DNA from: an uncultured Propionibacteriaceae bacterium
Lineage (GTDB): Bacteria > Actinomycetota > Actinomycetes > Propionibacteriales > Propionibacteriaceae
Length of the DNA: 64,000 bases
Direction: 5' to 3'
NCBI GenBank assembly: GCA_937926975.1
Contig: CALBCJ010000023.1
Location: forward strand, 1 to 64,000
Within the stretch, counting starts at the first letter, position 1. Each line of letters opens with the position of its first letter. Made by a program: the position numbers and the translations under genes. The notes beneath the pieces were generated by a model that worked only from the letters and a program-made list of their open reading frames with translations, was not told where the DNA came from and made no database searches. Positions 8,678 to 16,591 of this stretch are shown piece by piece.

Positions 8678-9511
8678 ATGACCACTGCCCCCGTCGCCGA
8701 CCGGGAGATCTGGGGCGCGATCCGGCTGGAGGCTGAGCGGGATGTCGCTCGGGAGCCGATGCTGGCCGGGTTCTTGTACGAGACCGTGCTGCGGCACGAG
8801 TCGCTGGAGGACGCCCTGGCGACGGTCCTGGCCTCGAAGCTGGACGGGCCGCTGATGCCGGCACAGGCGATCCACGACCTGGTGTTCACCGCCTTCCAGG
8901 AGGACCCGGGGATCGGGGCGGCGGTCCGGGCCGACCTGCAGGCGGTCCTGCGCCGGGACCCGGCCTGCCGTGGGTACTCCCAGCCACTGCTGTACTTCAA
9001 GGGGTTTCACGCGGTCCAGTCGTACCGGGTGGCGCACCACTACTGGGCCCGGCACGAGCCGCTGGCGCTGTACCTGCAGAGCCGGATCTCGGAGGTCTTC
9101 GCGGTCGACATCCACCCGGCGGCCCGGATCGGCAAGGGGATCATGTTCGACCACGCCACCTCGGTGGTGATCGGGGCGACCGCCGTGGTCGAGGACGACT
9201 TCTCGATGCTGCACGAGGTGACCCTGGGTGGTACGGGGCACGTCGACGGCGACCGGCACCCGAAGATCCGCCGCGGGGTGATGATCGGGGCCGGGGCGAA
9301 GGTGCTGGGCAACATCGAGGTCGGCGAGGGCGCCAAGATCGGCGCCGGCTCGGTGGTGCTGCGCGACGTACCGCCGCACTGCACGGTGGCCGGGGTCCCG
9401 GCCAAGGTGGTGAGCTTCCCGTCGGAGCCGTTCCCGGCGCTGGAGATGGACCAGTCCTTCGACTGCACCGACTTCGTGGTGCCCCTGGAGAAGCTCGACT
9501 ACTCGATCTGA
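8678..9511 (+). CDS. cysE: serine O-acetyltransferase
   Basis: A 277-residue enzyme that transfers acetyl from acetyl-CoA to L-serine to give O-acetylserine, the precursor of cysteine. Residues 1-140 form the helical N-terminal domain of long CysE proteins. Residues about 150-255 form the left-handed beta-helix (hexapeptide repeats such as IGAGAKVLGNIEVGEGAKIGAGSVV). The active-site His lies in MFDHATSVVIG near 158 and a second conserved His in LHEVTLGGTG near 180. AGGAG supports the ATG at 8678. It stands alone downstream of the cysteine leader peptide, so expression is probably tied to cysteine supply. The C-terminal tail after about residue 250 is acidic, as in forms that bind cysteine synthase. 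Confidence 0.93.
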   Translation: MTTAPVADREIWGAIRLEAERDVAREPMLAGFLYETVLRHESLEDALATVLASKLDGPLMPAQAIHDLVFTAFQEDPGIGAAVRADLQAVLRRDPACRGYSQPLLYFKGFHAVQSYRVAHHYWARHEPLALYLQSRISEVFAVDIHPAARIGKGIMFDHATSVVIGATAVVEDDFSMLHEVTLGGTGHVDGDRHPKIRRGVMIGAGAKVLGNIEVGEGAKIGAGSVVLRDVPPHCTVAGVPAKVVSFPSEPFPALEMDQSFDCTDFVVPLEKLDYSI

Positions 9512-9629
9512 CACGTACGGGTCTGGCGGCCGGAGCGGCGGCTGGCCTGCGTGGCCTGCGGCTGCTCGGGCTGCCGTCGGGGGACGTGACCTGGGTGACG
9601 GGCTTCGGCAGCGAGCCGGTGCTGGGGGT

Positions 9630-9704
9630 GGCACAGCAGCGGACTGTCCGGGTCGTGGGGGCCCGGCCCGGCTGGGAGAGGGGGACTCGGTCCGCTGCTG
9701 TGCC
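9630..9704. repeat. 75-bp inverted-repeat element, copy 1
   Basis: Perfect 15-bp arms GGCACAGCAGCGGAC (9630-9644) and GTCCGCTGCTGTGCC (9690-9704) enclose 45 bp. The same arms recur at 45848-45923. It lies in the 318-bp gap between the convergent cysE and MFS genes and may serve as a two-way terminator or as a mobile miniature element. The rest of this gap holds only a 14-bp direct repeat, GGCTCTGACAAGGC, twice at 9802-9829. Confidence 0.75.
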
Positions 9705-9829
9705 GGCTGGCTGAGGAGCATCCGGCCAGGACCCGCACCGCTGGGAGACCATGGTGGCCCGCAGGCGACGGTGTGCGCTGGCCTGGGGCGTCCGGGAGCC
9801 TGGCTCTGACAAGGCGGCTCTGACAAGGC

Positions 9830-11113
9830 CTAGTGTGGACGGGTCTCGGCCGCTGGCTGGGCCAGCCGGCCGATCGAGGCCGAGCGGGTCACCAGGGCCC
9901 CGGTGGCGACCAGGACCGCCCCGGCGAGCAGGACTCCGGCGGCGGCGCCCCGGCCCGGGCCGGTACCGATCAGCCGCCCCAGGCTCCCGGCCAGCAGACC
10001 GCCCTCGGCGAGGGCCGGGGCCAGCAGCCGGTCGGTCAGCGGCCCGGCGAGCACCATCGCCGACACGGTGCCGAGCTGGGAGACCAGCCCGACCACGCCC
10101 CAGGCCCGGCCCAGCAGCTCGTTGGGTACGCCGCGGCGCAGCAGCACCTCGGCCGAGGCGTTCGCCAGCGGCAGCATCAGGAAGAAGGCGGTCCCGGCGG
10201 CGGCGACCAGGGCCAGGTCGGCCCGGGCGCTGAGCACCGCCAGGGCCAGACCGCCCCCGCCGAGGCCGGCCCCGAGCCCAGTCCGCAGGTTCACCCGTAC
10301 CCCGACCGCGCTCACCAGCGCCGCCCCGAGCAGCATCCCCGAGGCGCTGAGCGAGGTCACCACCCCTAGCCAGGTCCGGTTGGAGAAGCCGAGAACGAGC
10401 GGGGTGAGCAGCGTCTCGACGATCCCCAGGGCCGCGCCGGCCAGGGTCGTCAGCCCGATCAGGGCGCCGACCCCGTCCAGCCGGAGCACCTGCAGACCGC
10501 CCAGCAGCTGCCGTACGGCGGGCTCGTCGCTGCTGGCCTGGGTCCCGAGGCGGGCCCGCAGCCGCAGCGCCGCGGCTCCGGTGGCAGCGAACGAGGCGAT
10601 GTCAAGACCCACCACGGCCGCTGCCGGCAGCACCAGCAGCAGCGCGGCGGCGAGCGCCGGGCCGACCAGCCAGCGCAGCGCCGAGGCCAGCTGCAGCATC
10701 CCCGAGGCCCGGTCCAGGTGCTCTGCCGGCACCAGGTCGCTGATCGTCGCCCGGAGTGCCGGCTCGGTCAGCCCGGCCATGGCGGCCGACAGCACGACCC
10801 CGGCCCCGACCCCGACCAGCGAGCTGCCGGGCGTCGCCAGCTGCCAGACCACGGTCCCCAGCAGCAGCCCCGAGCCGCCGTCGCCAACCAGCATCAGCAG
10901 CCGCCGGTCGTACCGGTCGGCCAGCATCCCGCCGACCGGCGCCATCAGGATCAGCGGGGCGGTGCCGCAGGCGGTGAGCCAGCCGACAGCGGTGGCGCTG
11001 CCGGTACGCAGAAAGGCCTCGGTGGCGACGACGAAGGCGGTGAGGCCGCTGCCGATCCCCGACAGGATGCAGGCCACCACCAGCCAGGCCAGCTCACCTC
11101 GCCAGGGCCTCAC
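9830..11113 (-). CDS. MFS efflux-type transporter
   Basis: A 427-residue, 12-helix major facilitator protein. The motif A segment after helix 2 reads GGMLADRYDRRLLML. Helices are rich in Ala, Leu and Val with short loops, as in the macrolide/drug-exporter (MefA-like) branch. The GTG start at 11113 shares a GTGA overlap with the TetR stop, so the two genes form one unit. Regulation by the adjacent TetR protein through the palindrome at 11734-11750 is likely. The substrate cannot be read from the sequence; drug or metabolite export is the usual role of such pairs. Confidence 0.82.
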   Translation of the reverse strand: MRPWRGELAWLVVACILSGIGSGLTAFVVATEAFLRTGSATAVGWLTACGTAPLILMAPVGGMLADRYDRRLLMLVGDGGSGLLLGTVVWQLATPGSSLVGVGAGVVLSAAMAGLTEPALRATISDLVPAEHLDRASGMLQLASALRWLVGPALAAALLLVLPAAAVVGLDIASFAATGAAALRLRARLGTQASSDEPAVRQLLGGLQVLRLDGVGALIGLTTLAGAALGIVETLLTPLVLGFSNRTWLGVVTSLSASGMLLGAALVSAVGVRVNLRTGLGAGLGGGGLALAVLSARADLALVAAAGTAFFLMLPLANASAEVLLRRGVPNELLGRAWGVVGLVSQLGTVSAMVLAGPLTDRLLAPALAEGGLLAGSLGRLIGTGPGRGAAAGVLLAGAVLVATGALVTRSASIGRLAQPAAETRPH

Positions 11114-11721
11114 CGGCCACCTGCCAGGGCTGGGGCCAGCAGCGGGGCCAGGGAACCGGGCTCGGCGCCGAGGACCCGCTCGGCCAGCGGGACCAGCGGG
11201 CTGAGGTCGCCGCGGGCAGCCCAGCCGAAGAGGTCCCGGTCGACGGCGTGCGCCGCGAGCAGCAGAAGGGTTCCCGCGGCAGGCTCCGGGTCGACCGGGG
11301 TGACCTCGCCCTGGGCGACCGCGGCGGCGATGGTCTGCCGCAGCGGCTCCAGCAGCGCCGTACAGGTGGCGTCGAGCGCCCGCAGGTGCATCAGCTCGTT
11401 GCCGCTGCGCTCCAGCTCGTCGCTGAGGTCGTCGCGGTCCTTGCTCGGGGCCAGGCCGCCGCCGAGGATCAGCCCGATCCGCTCCAGCGCGGGCCGGCTG
11501 GTGTCGGCGGCGATCTCGGCCGCACTGGCCGCGAGCTCGGCCACCTGCCGCTCGATCACCGCCGTCATGACGTCCTCCTTGGAGGCGAAGTGGTGGTAGA
11601 AGGTCCCCTTCGCGATCCGTACGTCGTCGATCAGCTGGGCGACGCTGGTCGCGAGGAAGCCCTGGCGTACGAAGCGGCGCTGGGCGGCGTCGAGAATCCG
11701 GTCCCGGGTGGTCTGGGTCAT
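11110..11721 (-). CDS. TetR-family transcriptional repressor
   Basis: A 203-residue regulator. Residues 1-50 form the TetR helix-turn-helix (TRDRILDAAQRRFVRQGF, then the recognition region IAKGTFYHHFASKEDV). The C-terminal two thirds are helical and probably bind a ligand; they contain an acidic stretch DRDDLSDELERSG. I place the start at ATG 11721; an ATG at 11733 in the same frame is also possible but overlaps the operator. It probably represses itself and the coupled MFS transporter. Confidence 0.88.
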   Translation of the reverse strand: MTQTTRDRILDAAQRRFVRQGFLATSVAQLIDDVRIAKGTFYHHFASKEDVMTAVIERQVAELAASAAEIAADTSRPALERIGLILGGGLAPSKDRDDLSDELERSGNELMHLRALDATCTALLEPLRQTIAAAVAQGEVTPVDPEPAAGTLLLLAAHAVDRDLFGWAARGDLSPLVPLAERVLGAEPGSLAPLLAPALAGGR

Positions 11722-11733
11722 GACCACCACCAT

Positions 11734-11750
11734 ACCGACCGACGGTCGGT
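11734..11750. promoter_or_regulatory. candidate TetR operator
   Basis: ACCGACC-GAC-GGTCGGT is a perfect 7-3-7 inverted repeat ending 13 bp upstream of the TetR start. Its position and symmetry are typical of an autoregulated TetR operator. The 11751-11975 stretch beyond it, before the divergent lipoprotein gene, shows no other gene. Confidence 0.65.
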
Positions 11751-11975
11751 CGATCACCAGGGTGGGTCCTCGAACCCCTGCTGCGGTAGAACGAGCGGAC
11801 CATGTGACCGCGGGCTGGGCCGGTTCACCCGGCCTGGCCGAGACGGCGGGCCGGCCACCTGCCCGTCCAAGGACAACACCTCCCCAGCGCCGGACAACAC
11901 CGTGACAACACCGAGCCCTTCCGTACGGGTGGCCCACCCAGGCACGATGAAGCCAGCCCAGGAGAGGAGGACCCG

Positions 11976-12536
11976 GTGATCCGAGCTCTGGTCGCCGTGC
12001 TGGCGCTGGTCCTGCTGGCCGCCTGTACGGGCGGCAGCGGCCCCAGCCCGAGCATGACGGTGAGCGGTCCGGCCGCTGTCTCGCCCTCCCCGGGCTCGTC
12101 CGGCCCGGTCAGGACGGAGCCGGTCGGGTCGCCGGTGCCGTCGCCCAGCACCGCACCGTACGCCTCGCGCGACCTCGCGAGGACTGGTGGAACGGTGTCG
12201 ATGGCGGTCTACCCGCTGCGCCGTGACGGGACGCTGATGTGGCTGACCGCCCATGTCACGGTCACGACCAGCGGTGAGTGGGTCGAGGTGCACGGCCTGT
12301 GGGGCCCACCGCTGCACGAGCACCGCTGGCGGCTGGTGGACCAGGCAGGCAAGCTCGCGTACCTGCCGGCGACGGTCGACGGGAAGCCGGTCTGCAGCCC
12401 CTCGATCCCCTTGCGGATGGGCCGTGGGGACGAGCTGTGGATCAGCTGCGCCTTCGGCGCCCCGCCGGAGTCGGTGACCGCGGTCTCGGTCCACACCGAG
12501 AGTTTCGGGGTGTACGAGAGTGTCCCGATCCGCTGA
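11976..12536 (+). CDS. putative lipoprotein
   Basis: A 186-residue exported protein. The signal peptide ends in a clear lipobox (LLAAC, Cys at about residue 16). A Ser/Pro/Gly-rich linker follows to about residue 60, then a compact beta-rich domain with two Cys (KPVCSPS, WISCAFG) that could form a disulfide. No family is recognised. AGGAGGA supports the GTG start. It overlaps the OmpA-like gene by 17 bp, so both probably act at the envelope. Confidence 0.7.
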   Translation: MIRALVAVLALVLLAACTGGSGPSPSMTVSGPAAVSPSPGSSGPVRTEPVGSPVPSPSTAPYASRDLARTGGTVSMAVYPLRRDGTLMWLTAHVTVTTSGEWVEVHGLWGPPLHEHRWRLVDQAGKLAYLPATVDGKPVCSPSIPLRMGRGDELWISCAFGAPPESVTAVSVHTESFGVYESVPIR

Positions 12537-13152
12537 CCGGCCCGGCTCACGCCGCTGGTGGCGGGCCGGGTGGCGCCCGGCGGCTGCCGTGGCGCTGGCA
12601 GCAGTGCTGATGCTGCCGACCCTGGACGCGCCGGCCGGGGCCAGCCCCACACCGGCCCCGCCGGCGCCCACGGCAACCCGGACCCGGGTCATCTGGGTTC
12701 CCGGCCAGCCCCCCAGTGGTCCGTACACCCCGGTCGTGGTGCCGGTCCAGGTGGTGACGTCGGACCTGGAGGGTGCGGCTCAGGTGGCTCAGTCGGCGGC
12801 TCGGGTGGATGTGGTGCTGGACGCGAACATCCTGTTTGGGAAGGACTCGGACGTTCTGCAGCCGGCGGCGCTGGCCCGGTTGCAGGAGGTGGCGAAGGCG
12901 ATCGCTGGTGGTGGGCGTCCGGGGAGGCTGGCGGTGGACGGGTACACCGATGACCTGGGGAGTGCTGAGCACGGTCTGGACCTGTCGCGGCGGCGGGCTG
13001 CTGCGGTGGAGGCGGTGCTGCGTCCGGCGCTGCCGGCGTCGATTGTGATCACGGCGACCGGGCACGGTGAGGCGAGCCCTGCGTACCCGAACACCTCGGA
13101 GGCGAACCGCGCGAAGAACCGGCGCGTCGAGCTCCACTTCGTCGCCTCCTGA
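12520..13152 (+). CDS. OmpA-like peptidoglycan-associated protein
   Basis: A 210-residue exported protein. A positively charged N-terminus and hydrophobic helix (about 20-40) act as signal or anchor. A Pro/Thr-rich linker follows, then an OmpA C-terminal domain from about residue 95: VVLDANILFGKDSDVLQPAA, GYTDDLGS, LDLSRRRAAAVEAVL and ANRAKNRRVEL, the last holding the Asp/Arg pair used to bind diaminopimelate. The GTG at 12520 lies inside the preceding lipoprotein gene. Several codons from 12780 on are richer in GTG/GGT than the neighbours, a mild composition shift. Confidence 0.85.
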   Translation: MSRSADRPGSRRWWRAGWRPAAAVALAAVLMLPTLDAPAGASPTPAPPAPTATRTRVIWVPGQPPSGPYTPVVVPVQVVTSDLEGAAQVAQSAARVDVVLDANILFGKDSDVLQPAALARLQEVAKAIAGGGRPGRLAVDGYTDDLGSAEHGLDLSRRRAAAVEAVLRPALPASIVITATGHGEASPAYPNTSEANRAKNRRVELHFVAS

Positions 13153-13256
13153 TATCTTCGATGCAGAGGAGTGCAGACTGGTTCGCCTGACACGCTCCAG
13201 CCACCGAGATCATAGAGCCGGGAGTCGACTTCGTCCGGTTCGCCTCGGATGATCGC

Positions 13257-13580
13257 ATGGCTGATGACCACTTAGTTCAGACACGAATAATGGCTTTGAT
13301 CCTTGGATCTGACCGGGTCTTCGTTGTGGCTCCGGGCGGGTACATTGGCCGCACGACATGCTACGAGGTCGGACGAGTCCGGCAGGCTCAGGTTCCGCTC
13401 TACTTCAGTGAGCAGCCACGCGATCTTCCCATCTTGGTCCCGGCGTCGCATGTAGTTTCTGTCCGCGACCTCGCCCGGCGACTGCTGTCGGTGCATCCCG
13501 AGGCGTGGGACTACAGCGCCGGTGACGAGGCGGCCATCGTAGAGATGTCGTTGGTTGCTCAGTGCGGAGCGCCCAGGTGA
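13257..13580 (+). CDS. short nucleoside-deoxyribosyltransferase-like protein
   Basis: A 107-residue protein. The segment DRVFVVAPGGYIGRTTCYEVGRV followed by PLYFSEQP matches the C-terminal half of nucleoside 2-deoxyribosyltransferase-like folds (hydrophobic strand, GYIG, then a Glu-bearing helix). The N-terminal strand with CGS that such proteins usually have is absent, so it may be truncated; no start codon is seen farther upstream in frame. G+C is far lower than in flanking genes (about 47 percent in 13261-13320). It shares a TGATG overlap with the next gene. It is the first gene of the island next to tRNA-Ile. A nucleotide-binding or hydrolysing role in defence is a guess. Confidence 0.55.
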   Translation: MADDHLVQTRIMALILGSDRVFVVAPGGYIGRTTCYEVGRVRQAQVPLYFSEQPRDLPILVPASHVVSVRDLARRLLSVHPEAWDYSAGDEAAIVEMSLVAQCGAPR

Positions 13581-14341
13581 TGCACGTCGATCCCATTGAT
13601 CGGCTCTTTCTTCACTTTTACGACCCACACTTCTTTGAAGAGCGCAAGAAGAGCATCATCGATCGCAACGGGCGGTCTGCTGCCGCAACTGAGGCCCGGT
13701 TGGCTACCCGCATTGCGGTCATGGCGGCTCGGGAGGTCTTGATTCCCGCAGCCTCGTTCGTGGAGGTCCTCGACTGTCGTACTGCACTATGGGAGTTGGC
13801 TGATCTATTTGAGATCGGCAAGATTCGGTTGGTCGGAAGTGGGTCGACCCTGACCGGCTATGCGGGAGAGAAGCTGCTTCAGTATGATCCCGCGGGCTCA
13901 CGCTACGAGCTCTACGAGTCTGTCATGAATGAGCCCCAGGAGTCTCCTCCCTTTCTTTCACGCAGAAACTCTGCCACCGAAGACGTGAGGCAGGCGTGGT
14001 GGGGGGTGGATCTCAGCCACCTGCTGCGGGGCACCGAGATCCAGCAGGCTGCAGTGGAGCCAGTGTGGCACCATGTGCCGGACTACCTGGGAGCGCGGGC
14101 GTTTACCCCGGAGTACGCCATGGGTGCACTCGAAGAGCTGGTCCGGCTGTCGGGTCCTTCGAAGGTGGTGATCTCCAGTCGAGTGGCAGGGCAGATCAAC
14201 GCAGCGTACTTCGACAGCTTTGCCTGTGAGTACCAGTGCGGAACCTTCCGGAACCTGCTCTACTTGGAGTCCGAGCAGGCCCCGCCGCATGATACTTGGC
14301 TTGACTACAGGTCGGTCGTGAGCGGTTTGCAGCGAGAATAG
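13580..14341 (+). CDS. protein of unknown function in the tRNA-Ile island
   Basis: A 253-residue soluble protein starting at an ATG that overlaps the previous stop (TGATG). No signal peptide or membrane segment is seen. Segments such as FYDPHFFEERKK, EVLIPAASFVEV, IRLVGSG and YELYESVMNEPQESP have a mixed alpha/beta look, but I recognise no domain. A PIN-like fold was considered because of the early acidic and hydrophobic pattern; the acidic set is not convincing. Low G+C and lack of the host GTAC bias mark it as acquired. Translational coupling to the deoxyribosyltransferase-like gene suggests they work together. Confidence 0.6.
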   Translation: MHVDPIDRLFLHFYDPHFFEERKKSIIDRNGRSAAATEARLATRIAVMAAREVLIPAASFVEVLDCRTALWELADLFEIGKIRLVGSGSTLTGYAGEKLLQYDPAGSRYELYESVMNEPQESPPFLSRRNSATEDVRQAWWGVDLSHLLRGTEIQQAAVEPVWHHVPDYLGARAFTPEYAMGALEELVRLSGPSKVVISSRVAGQINAAYFDSFACEYQCGTFRNLLYLESEQAPPHDTWLDYRSVVSGLQRE

Positions 14342-14416
14342 ATTCTAGACAAGGTTCGGACTGCTACCGGGGAAGAGCTGCTAGAGCTGTCCCAGGGGGT
14401 CGCTGGGTGCCGAGCA

Positions 14417-15046
14417 TTGACAGAAGGACTGCGGCCACCGCCGGCCGCCGGCTCACGACTCATGCTGGCGCACAGGCAGCCGGCGCTGGTGACCGGGCCC
14501 CCGGATGTTGCGCTGTTCGGTCGGCTTCGTTCGGGGAGAAAGAACGCAGAGAAGTATGAGAGGCTCATCGAGCACTGTCTGGGATTTGCTTTTCCGATGA
14601 CCCTGGCCGACCCCCATTGGCAGCACGCAGTGGATGACGGCCGGAAAATCATCGACATCACCTATGCCAACGTCGCAACCCACGGCGGGCTCATGGCCTT
14701 CGCGAGATCTGCCTACGGTGCGAGTAAGGTTGTGGTTGAGTGCAAGAACTACACGGACGATCCGGCAAACCCAGAAGTGGACCAGCTGGCAGGGAGAATG
14801 CGGCCCGAGTTTGGAAAGTTCGGCTTGCTGGTCTGTCGCAGGGTGAAGAATATGGAGCTCCTGCTTCGACGCTGCCAGGATGCTCACAAGAATCAAGGAC
14901 TGCTGCTGGTTCCTCTCGTCGACGAGGACGTGATCAGCCTCGTTGAGTCCGTGGACCACCGCAGAACCCTAGACGCCGGCTACGTTAGTGTGGGTGACAC
15001 TGGCAGCGTTCTGGCAAGCCGCATGTGGAGAGTCACACAGGGCTAG
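14417..15046 (+). CDS. PD-(D/E)XK nuclease-like protein
   Basis: A 209-residue protein if started at TTG 14417; an ATG at 14461 would give 194 residues. The core reads YERLIEHC, GRKIIDITY, then VVVECKNY after about 25 residues, which fits the PD-(D/E)XK nuclease pattern (upstream Glu, Asp, then E-x-K at ECK). FGLLVCRRV and GLLLVPLVD look like the following core strands, as in Mrr-type or restriction-like endonucleases. DNA cleavage is inferred from the motif only. The stop overlaps by 4 bp the stop of the opposing gene at 15043. The gene is AT-richer than its surroundings. Confidence 0.6.
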   Translation: MTEGLRPPPAAGSRLMLAHRQPALVTGPPDVALFGRLRSGRKNAEKYERLIEHCLGFAFPMTLADPHWQHAVDDGRKIIDITYANVATHGGLMAFARSAYGASKVVVECKNYTDDPANPEVDQLAGRMRPEFGKFGLLVCRRVKNMELLLRRCQDAHKNQGLLLVPLVDEDVISLVESVDHRRTLDAGYVSVGDTGSVLASRMWRVTQG

Positions 15047-15537
15047 GAGGCGATGGCACGGGCTAGGTCGTTTTGAATCTGGTCCGCGTACAAGGTCGAC
15101 CCGACCTGATCTTCTAGAAAGCGTGTAACGTCTCCCCTGAGTGGTACTGCGTTCCAGGCGGCCAGTTCTTCTCGGTACTGCTGGGGGAAGTCGAAGAGCA
15201 CGTACACGGGAAGCTCGTCGGCCACCGCTACAGCGATCTCAGCGAACGCATTGGGGCCGATGTAGTCATCTTCGTCGCACTTCCCCGGGTTAACCACCAG
15301 GATAGCGCTTGTGACGCGCTCCCGAATCAGGTTGAAGTGACGCATGGAGGCCGCGTGCTTGGCGGCCCTGGCCTCTTCAGCAGTGGAGGGGATAGCGGCA
15401 TCTGGCTCAGGGGCCAGGGCTTGGATTCCAGTCCGACTCAGAATGATCACAAGCTTCGATATCAGGGAATAATGGCGCATCGATCCGCAGAGCACCACTC
15501 GTGGTCGGTCCTCTGCTGTGCGGAGCCGGTGCCTCAT
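15043..15537 (-). CDS. nucleoside-deoxyribosyltransferase-like protein
   Basis: A 164-residue protein from ATG 15537 (a GTG at 15546 is also in frame). The N-terminal strand RPRVVLCGSMRHY and the segment ILVVNPGKCDEDDYIGPNAFAEIAVAV with VYVLFDFP match the full Rossmann-like nucleoside 2-deoxyribosyltransferase fold; the helix after YIGP carries the conserved Glu. Members with this architecture include base-exchange enzymes and predicted nucleotide-processing effectors. It faces the nuclease-like gene with a 4-bp overlap at the stops. It is a complete relative of the half-length protein at 13257, so the island carries two related proteins. Confidence 0.6.
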   Translation of the reverse strand: MRHRLRTAEDRPRVVLCGSMRHYSLISKLVIILSRTGIQALAPEPDAAIPSTAEEARAAKHAASMRHFNLIRERVTSAILVVNPGKCDEDDYIGPNAFAEIAVAVADELPVYVLFDFPQQYREELAAWNAVPLRGDVTRFLEDQVGSTLYADQIQNDLARAIAS

Positions 15538-15708
15538 GGTCCTCACCTCACTCGTGCCCAGTCCGGGACCCGTTGGTGCTCAGCTTATCACTGTGACCTG
15601 GAAGAATCGAGCACCGGAGTCCAAAGGGAGCAGTCGAGTTCCGGAGCATGGAGAAGGCTCGGGCGGGAGAGCCCAGGGGGTGGTGGTGGGCGGGGAGTCC
15701 AGCAAGGG

Positions 15709-15858
15709 TCATGTGGGCGCCGTTGAGACGTTGGCCAACGACCAGACCCGCTCCGAGTCACCCAGCAGCGCCCGCAGGTCGACATCAAGGCTGTCGGGAG
15801 GCCAACTTGCCCCAGGCGGTCTGCACAGGACCACCGAATCGCCTTGCGGAGCAAGGAT
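15709..15858 (-). pseudogene. possible gene remnant abutting the tRNA 3' end
   Basis: In one minus-strand frame this stretch reads as a coherent C-terminal tail (GDSVVLCRPPG, PPDSLDVDLRALLGD, SERVWSLANVSTAPT, stop at 15709-15711) with host-like codons, but its upstream side runs straight into the tRNA gene and has no clear start. It could be the end of a gene cut when an element inserted, or a chance frame. No family is recognised. The rest of 15547-15867 shows nothing else. Confidence 0.3.
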
Positions 15859-15867
15859 AACTGGGAG

Positions 15868-15941
15868 TGGGCCTAACTGGACTTGAACCAGTGACCTCTG
15901 CCTTATCAGGGCAGCGCTCTAACCGACTGAGCTATAGGCCC
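15868..15941 (-). tRNA. tRNA-Ile (anticodon GAT)
   Basis: The minus strand folds as a full cloverleaf. The 7-bp acceptor stem is GGGCCTA with TAGGCCC, the D arm AGCTCAGTCGGTTAGAGC, the anticodon loop CTGATAA gives GAT, and the T loop is GGTTCAAGTC. The discriminator base is A and CCA is not encoded. Its 3' end faces the low-G+C island, the usual side for integration of mobile elements. Confidence 0.95.
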
Positions 15942-16039
15942 GTACCGCGTGCCAAGGCTAGCGGACGGCGCGGCTGCTGCTCAACTCGGACTCGGTGTGG
16001 CGGACCGGCCGGGGGACCGGCGCAACGTAGGCTCGCAGA

Positions 16040-16522
16040 ATGCGAACCCTGATCCTGATGCGTCACGCTCAGGCTGTCTCGTACGCGCCGGGCACCGACC
16101 GTGACCGCCCTCTGTCCCAGGCTGGCCAGGAGCAGGCGAAGAGGGTCGGGCAAACCCTGCGGGACAAGGGGATTCAACACGTCCTCTGTTCTACTGCGGC
16201 CCGGGCCCGGCAGACCCTGGACGCGATCGGCGTTGATGCCCCGGCGGAGTACCTGGACGACCTGTACAACGCCACCCCCGACACCATCGCCTACCGGGTC
16301 AGCGAGGTCGACGACGAGGTCGAGGTGCTGCTGGTGGTGGGGCACGCCCCGGGGATCCCGTCCCTGGCCGCTCAGCTCAGCGAGAGCAGTGACCCGAGGC
16401 AGGCCGACCGGCTCGGCTGCTGGTTCCCGGCTGGGGCCTTTGCCGAGCTCTGGCTCGACACCGACTGGGCCGAGGCGCCCCACGCCAGCGCCCAGGTCGC
16501 CGACGTGCAGCGCCTGGACTAG
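16040..16522 (+). CDS. sixA: SixA-type histidine phosphatase
   Basis: A 160-residue protein of the phosphoglycerate-mutase/histidine phosphatase superfamily. The catalytic MRHAQA is at residues 7-12, the second conserved arginine in STAARARQT, and the second histidine in VVGHAPG. The short length fits the SixA branch, which removes phosphate from phosphohistidine or small substrates. The real target is unknown. The ATG at 16040 begins directly at the conserved strand MRTLILMRHA. It stands alone next to the tRNA gene. Confidence 0.88.
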   Translation: MRTLILMRHAQAVSYAPGTDRDRPLSQAGQEQAKRVGQTLRDKGIQHVLCSTAARARQTLDAIGVDAPAEYLDDLYNATPDTIAYRVSEVDDEVEVLLVVGHAPGIPSLAAQLSESSDPRQADRLGCWFPAGAFAELWLDTDWAEAPHASAQVADVQRLD

Positions 16523-16591
16523 CCGGACCCCGGCTGTCGGCCCGGGCACCCTGAGAGCCGGGTAGGCGTTCAGGCGGCCCAGCCGGTCTGG

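Noticed and set aside
13178..13190. ACTGGTTC match to the tRNA-Ile T arm as a possible attachment site
   Set aside because: Only eight bases match and the rest of the tRNA end is absent, so it is no better than chance.
15867..16052. A 61-residue frame reading GLEPVTSALSGQRSNRLSYRP
   Set aside because: It is a translation of the antisense of tRNA-Ile, a well-known false ORF.
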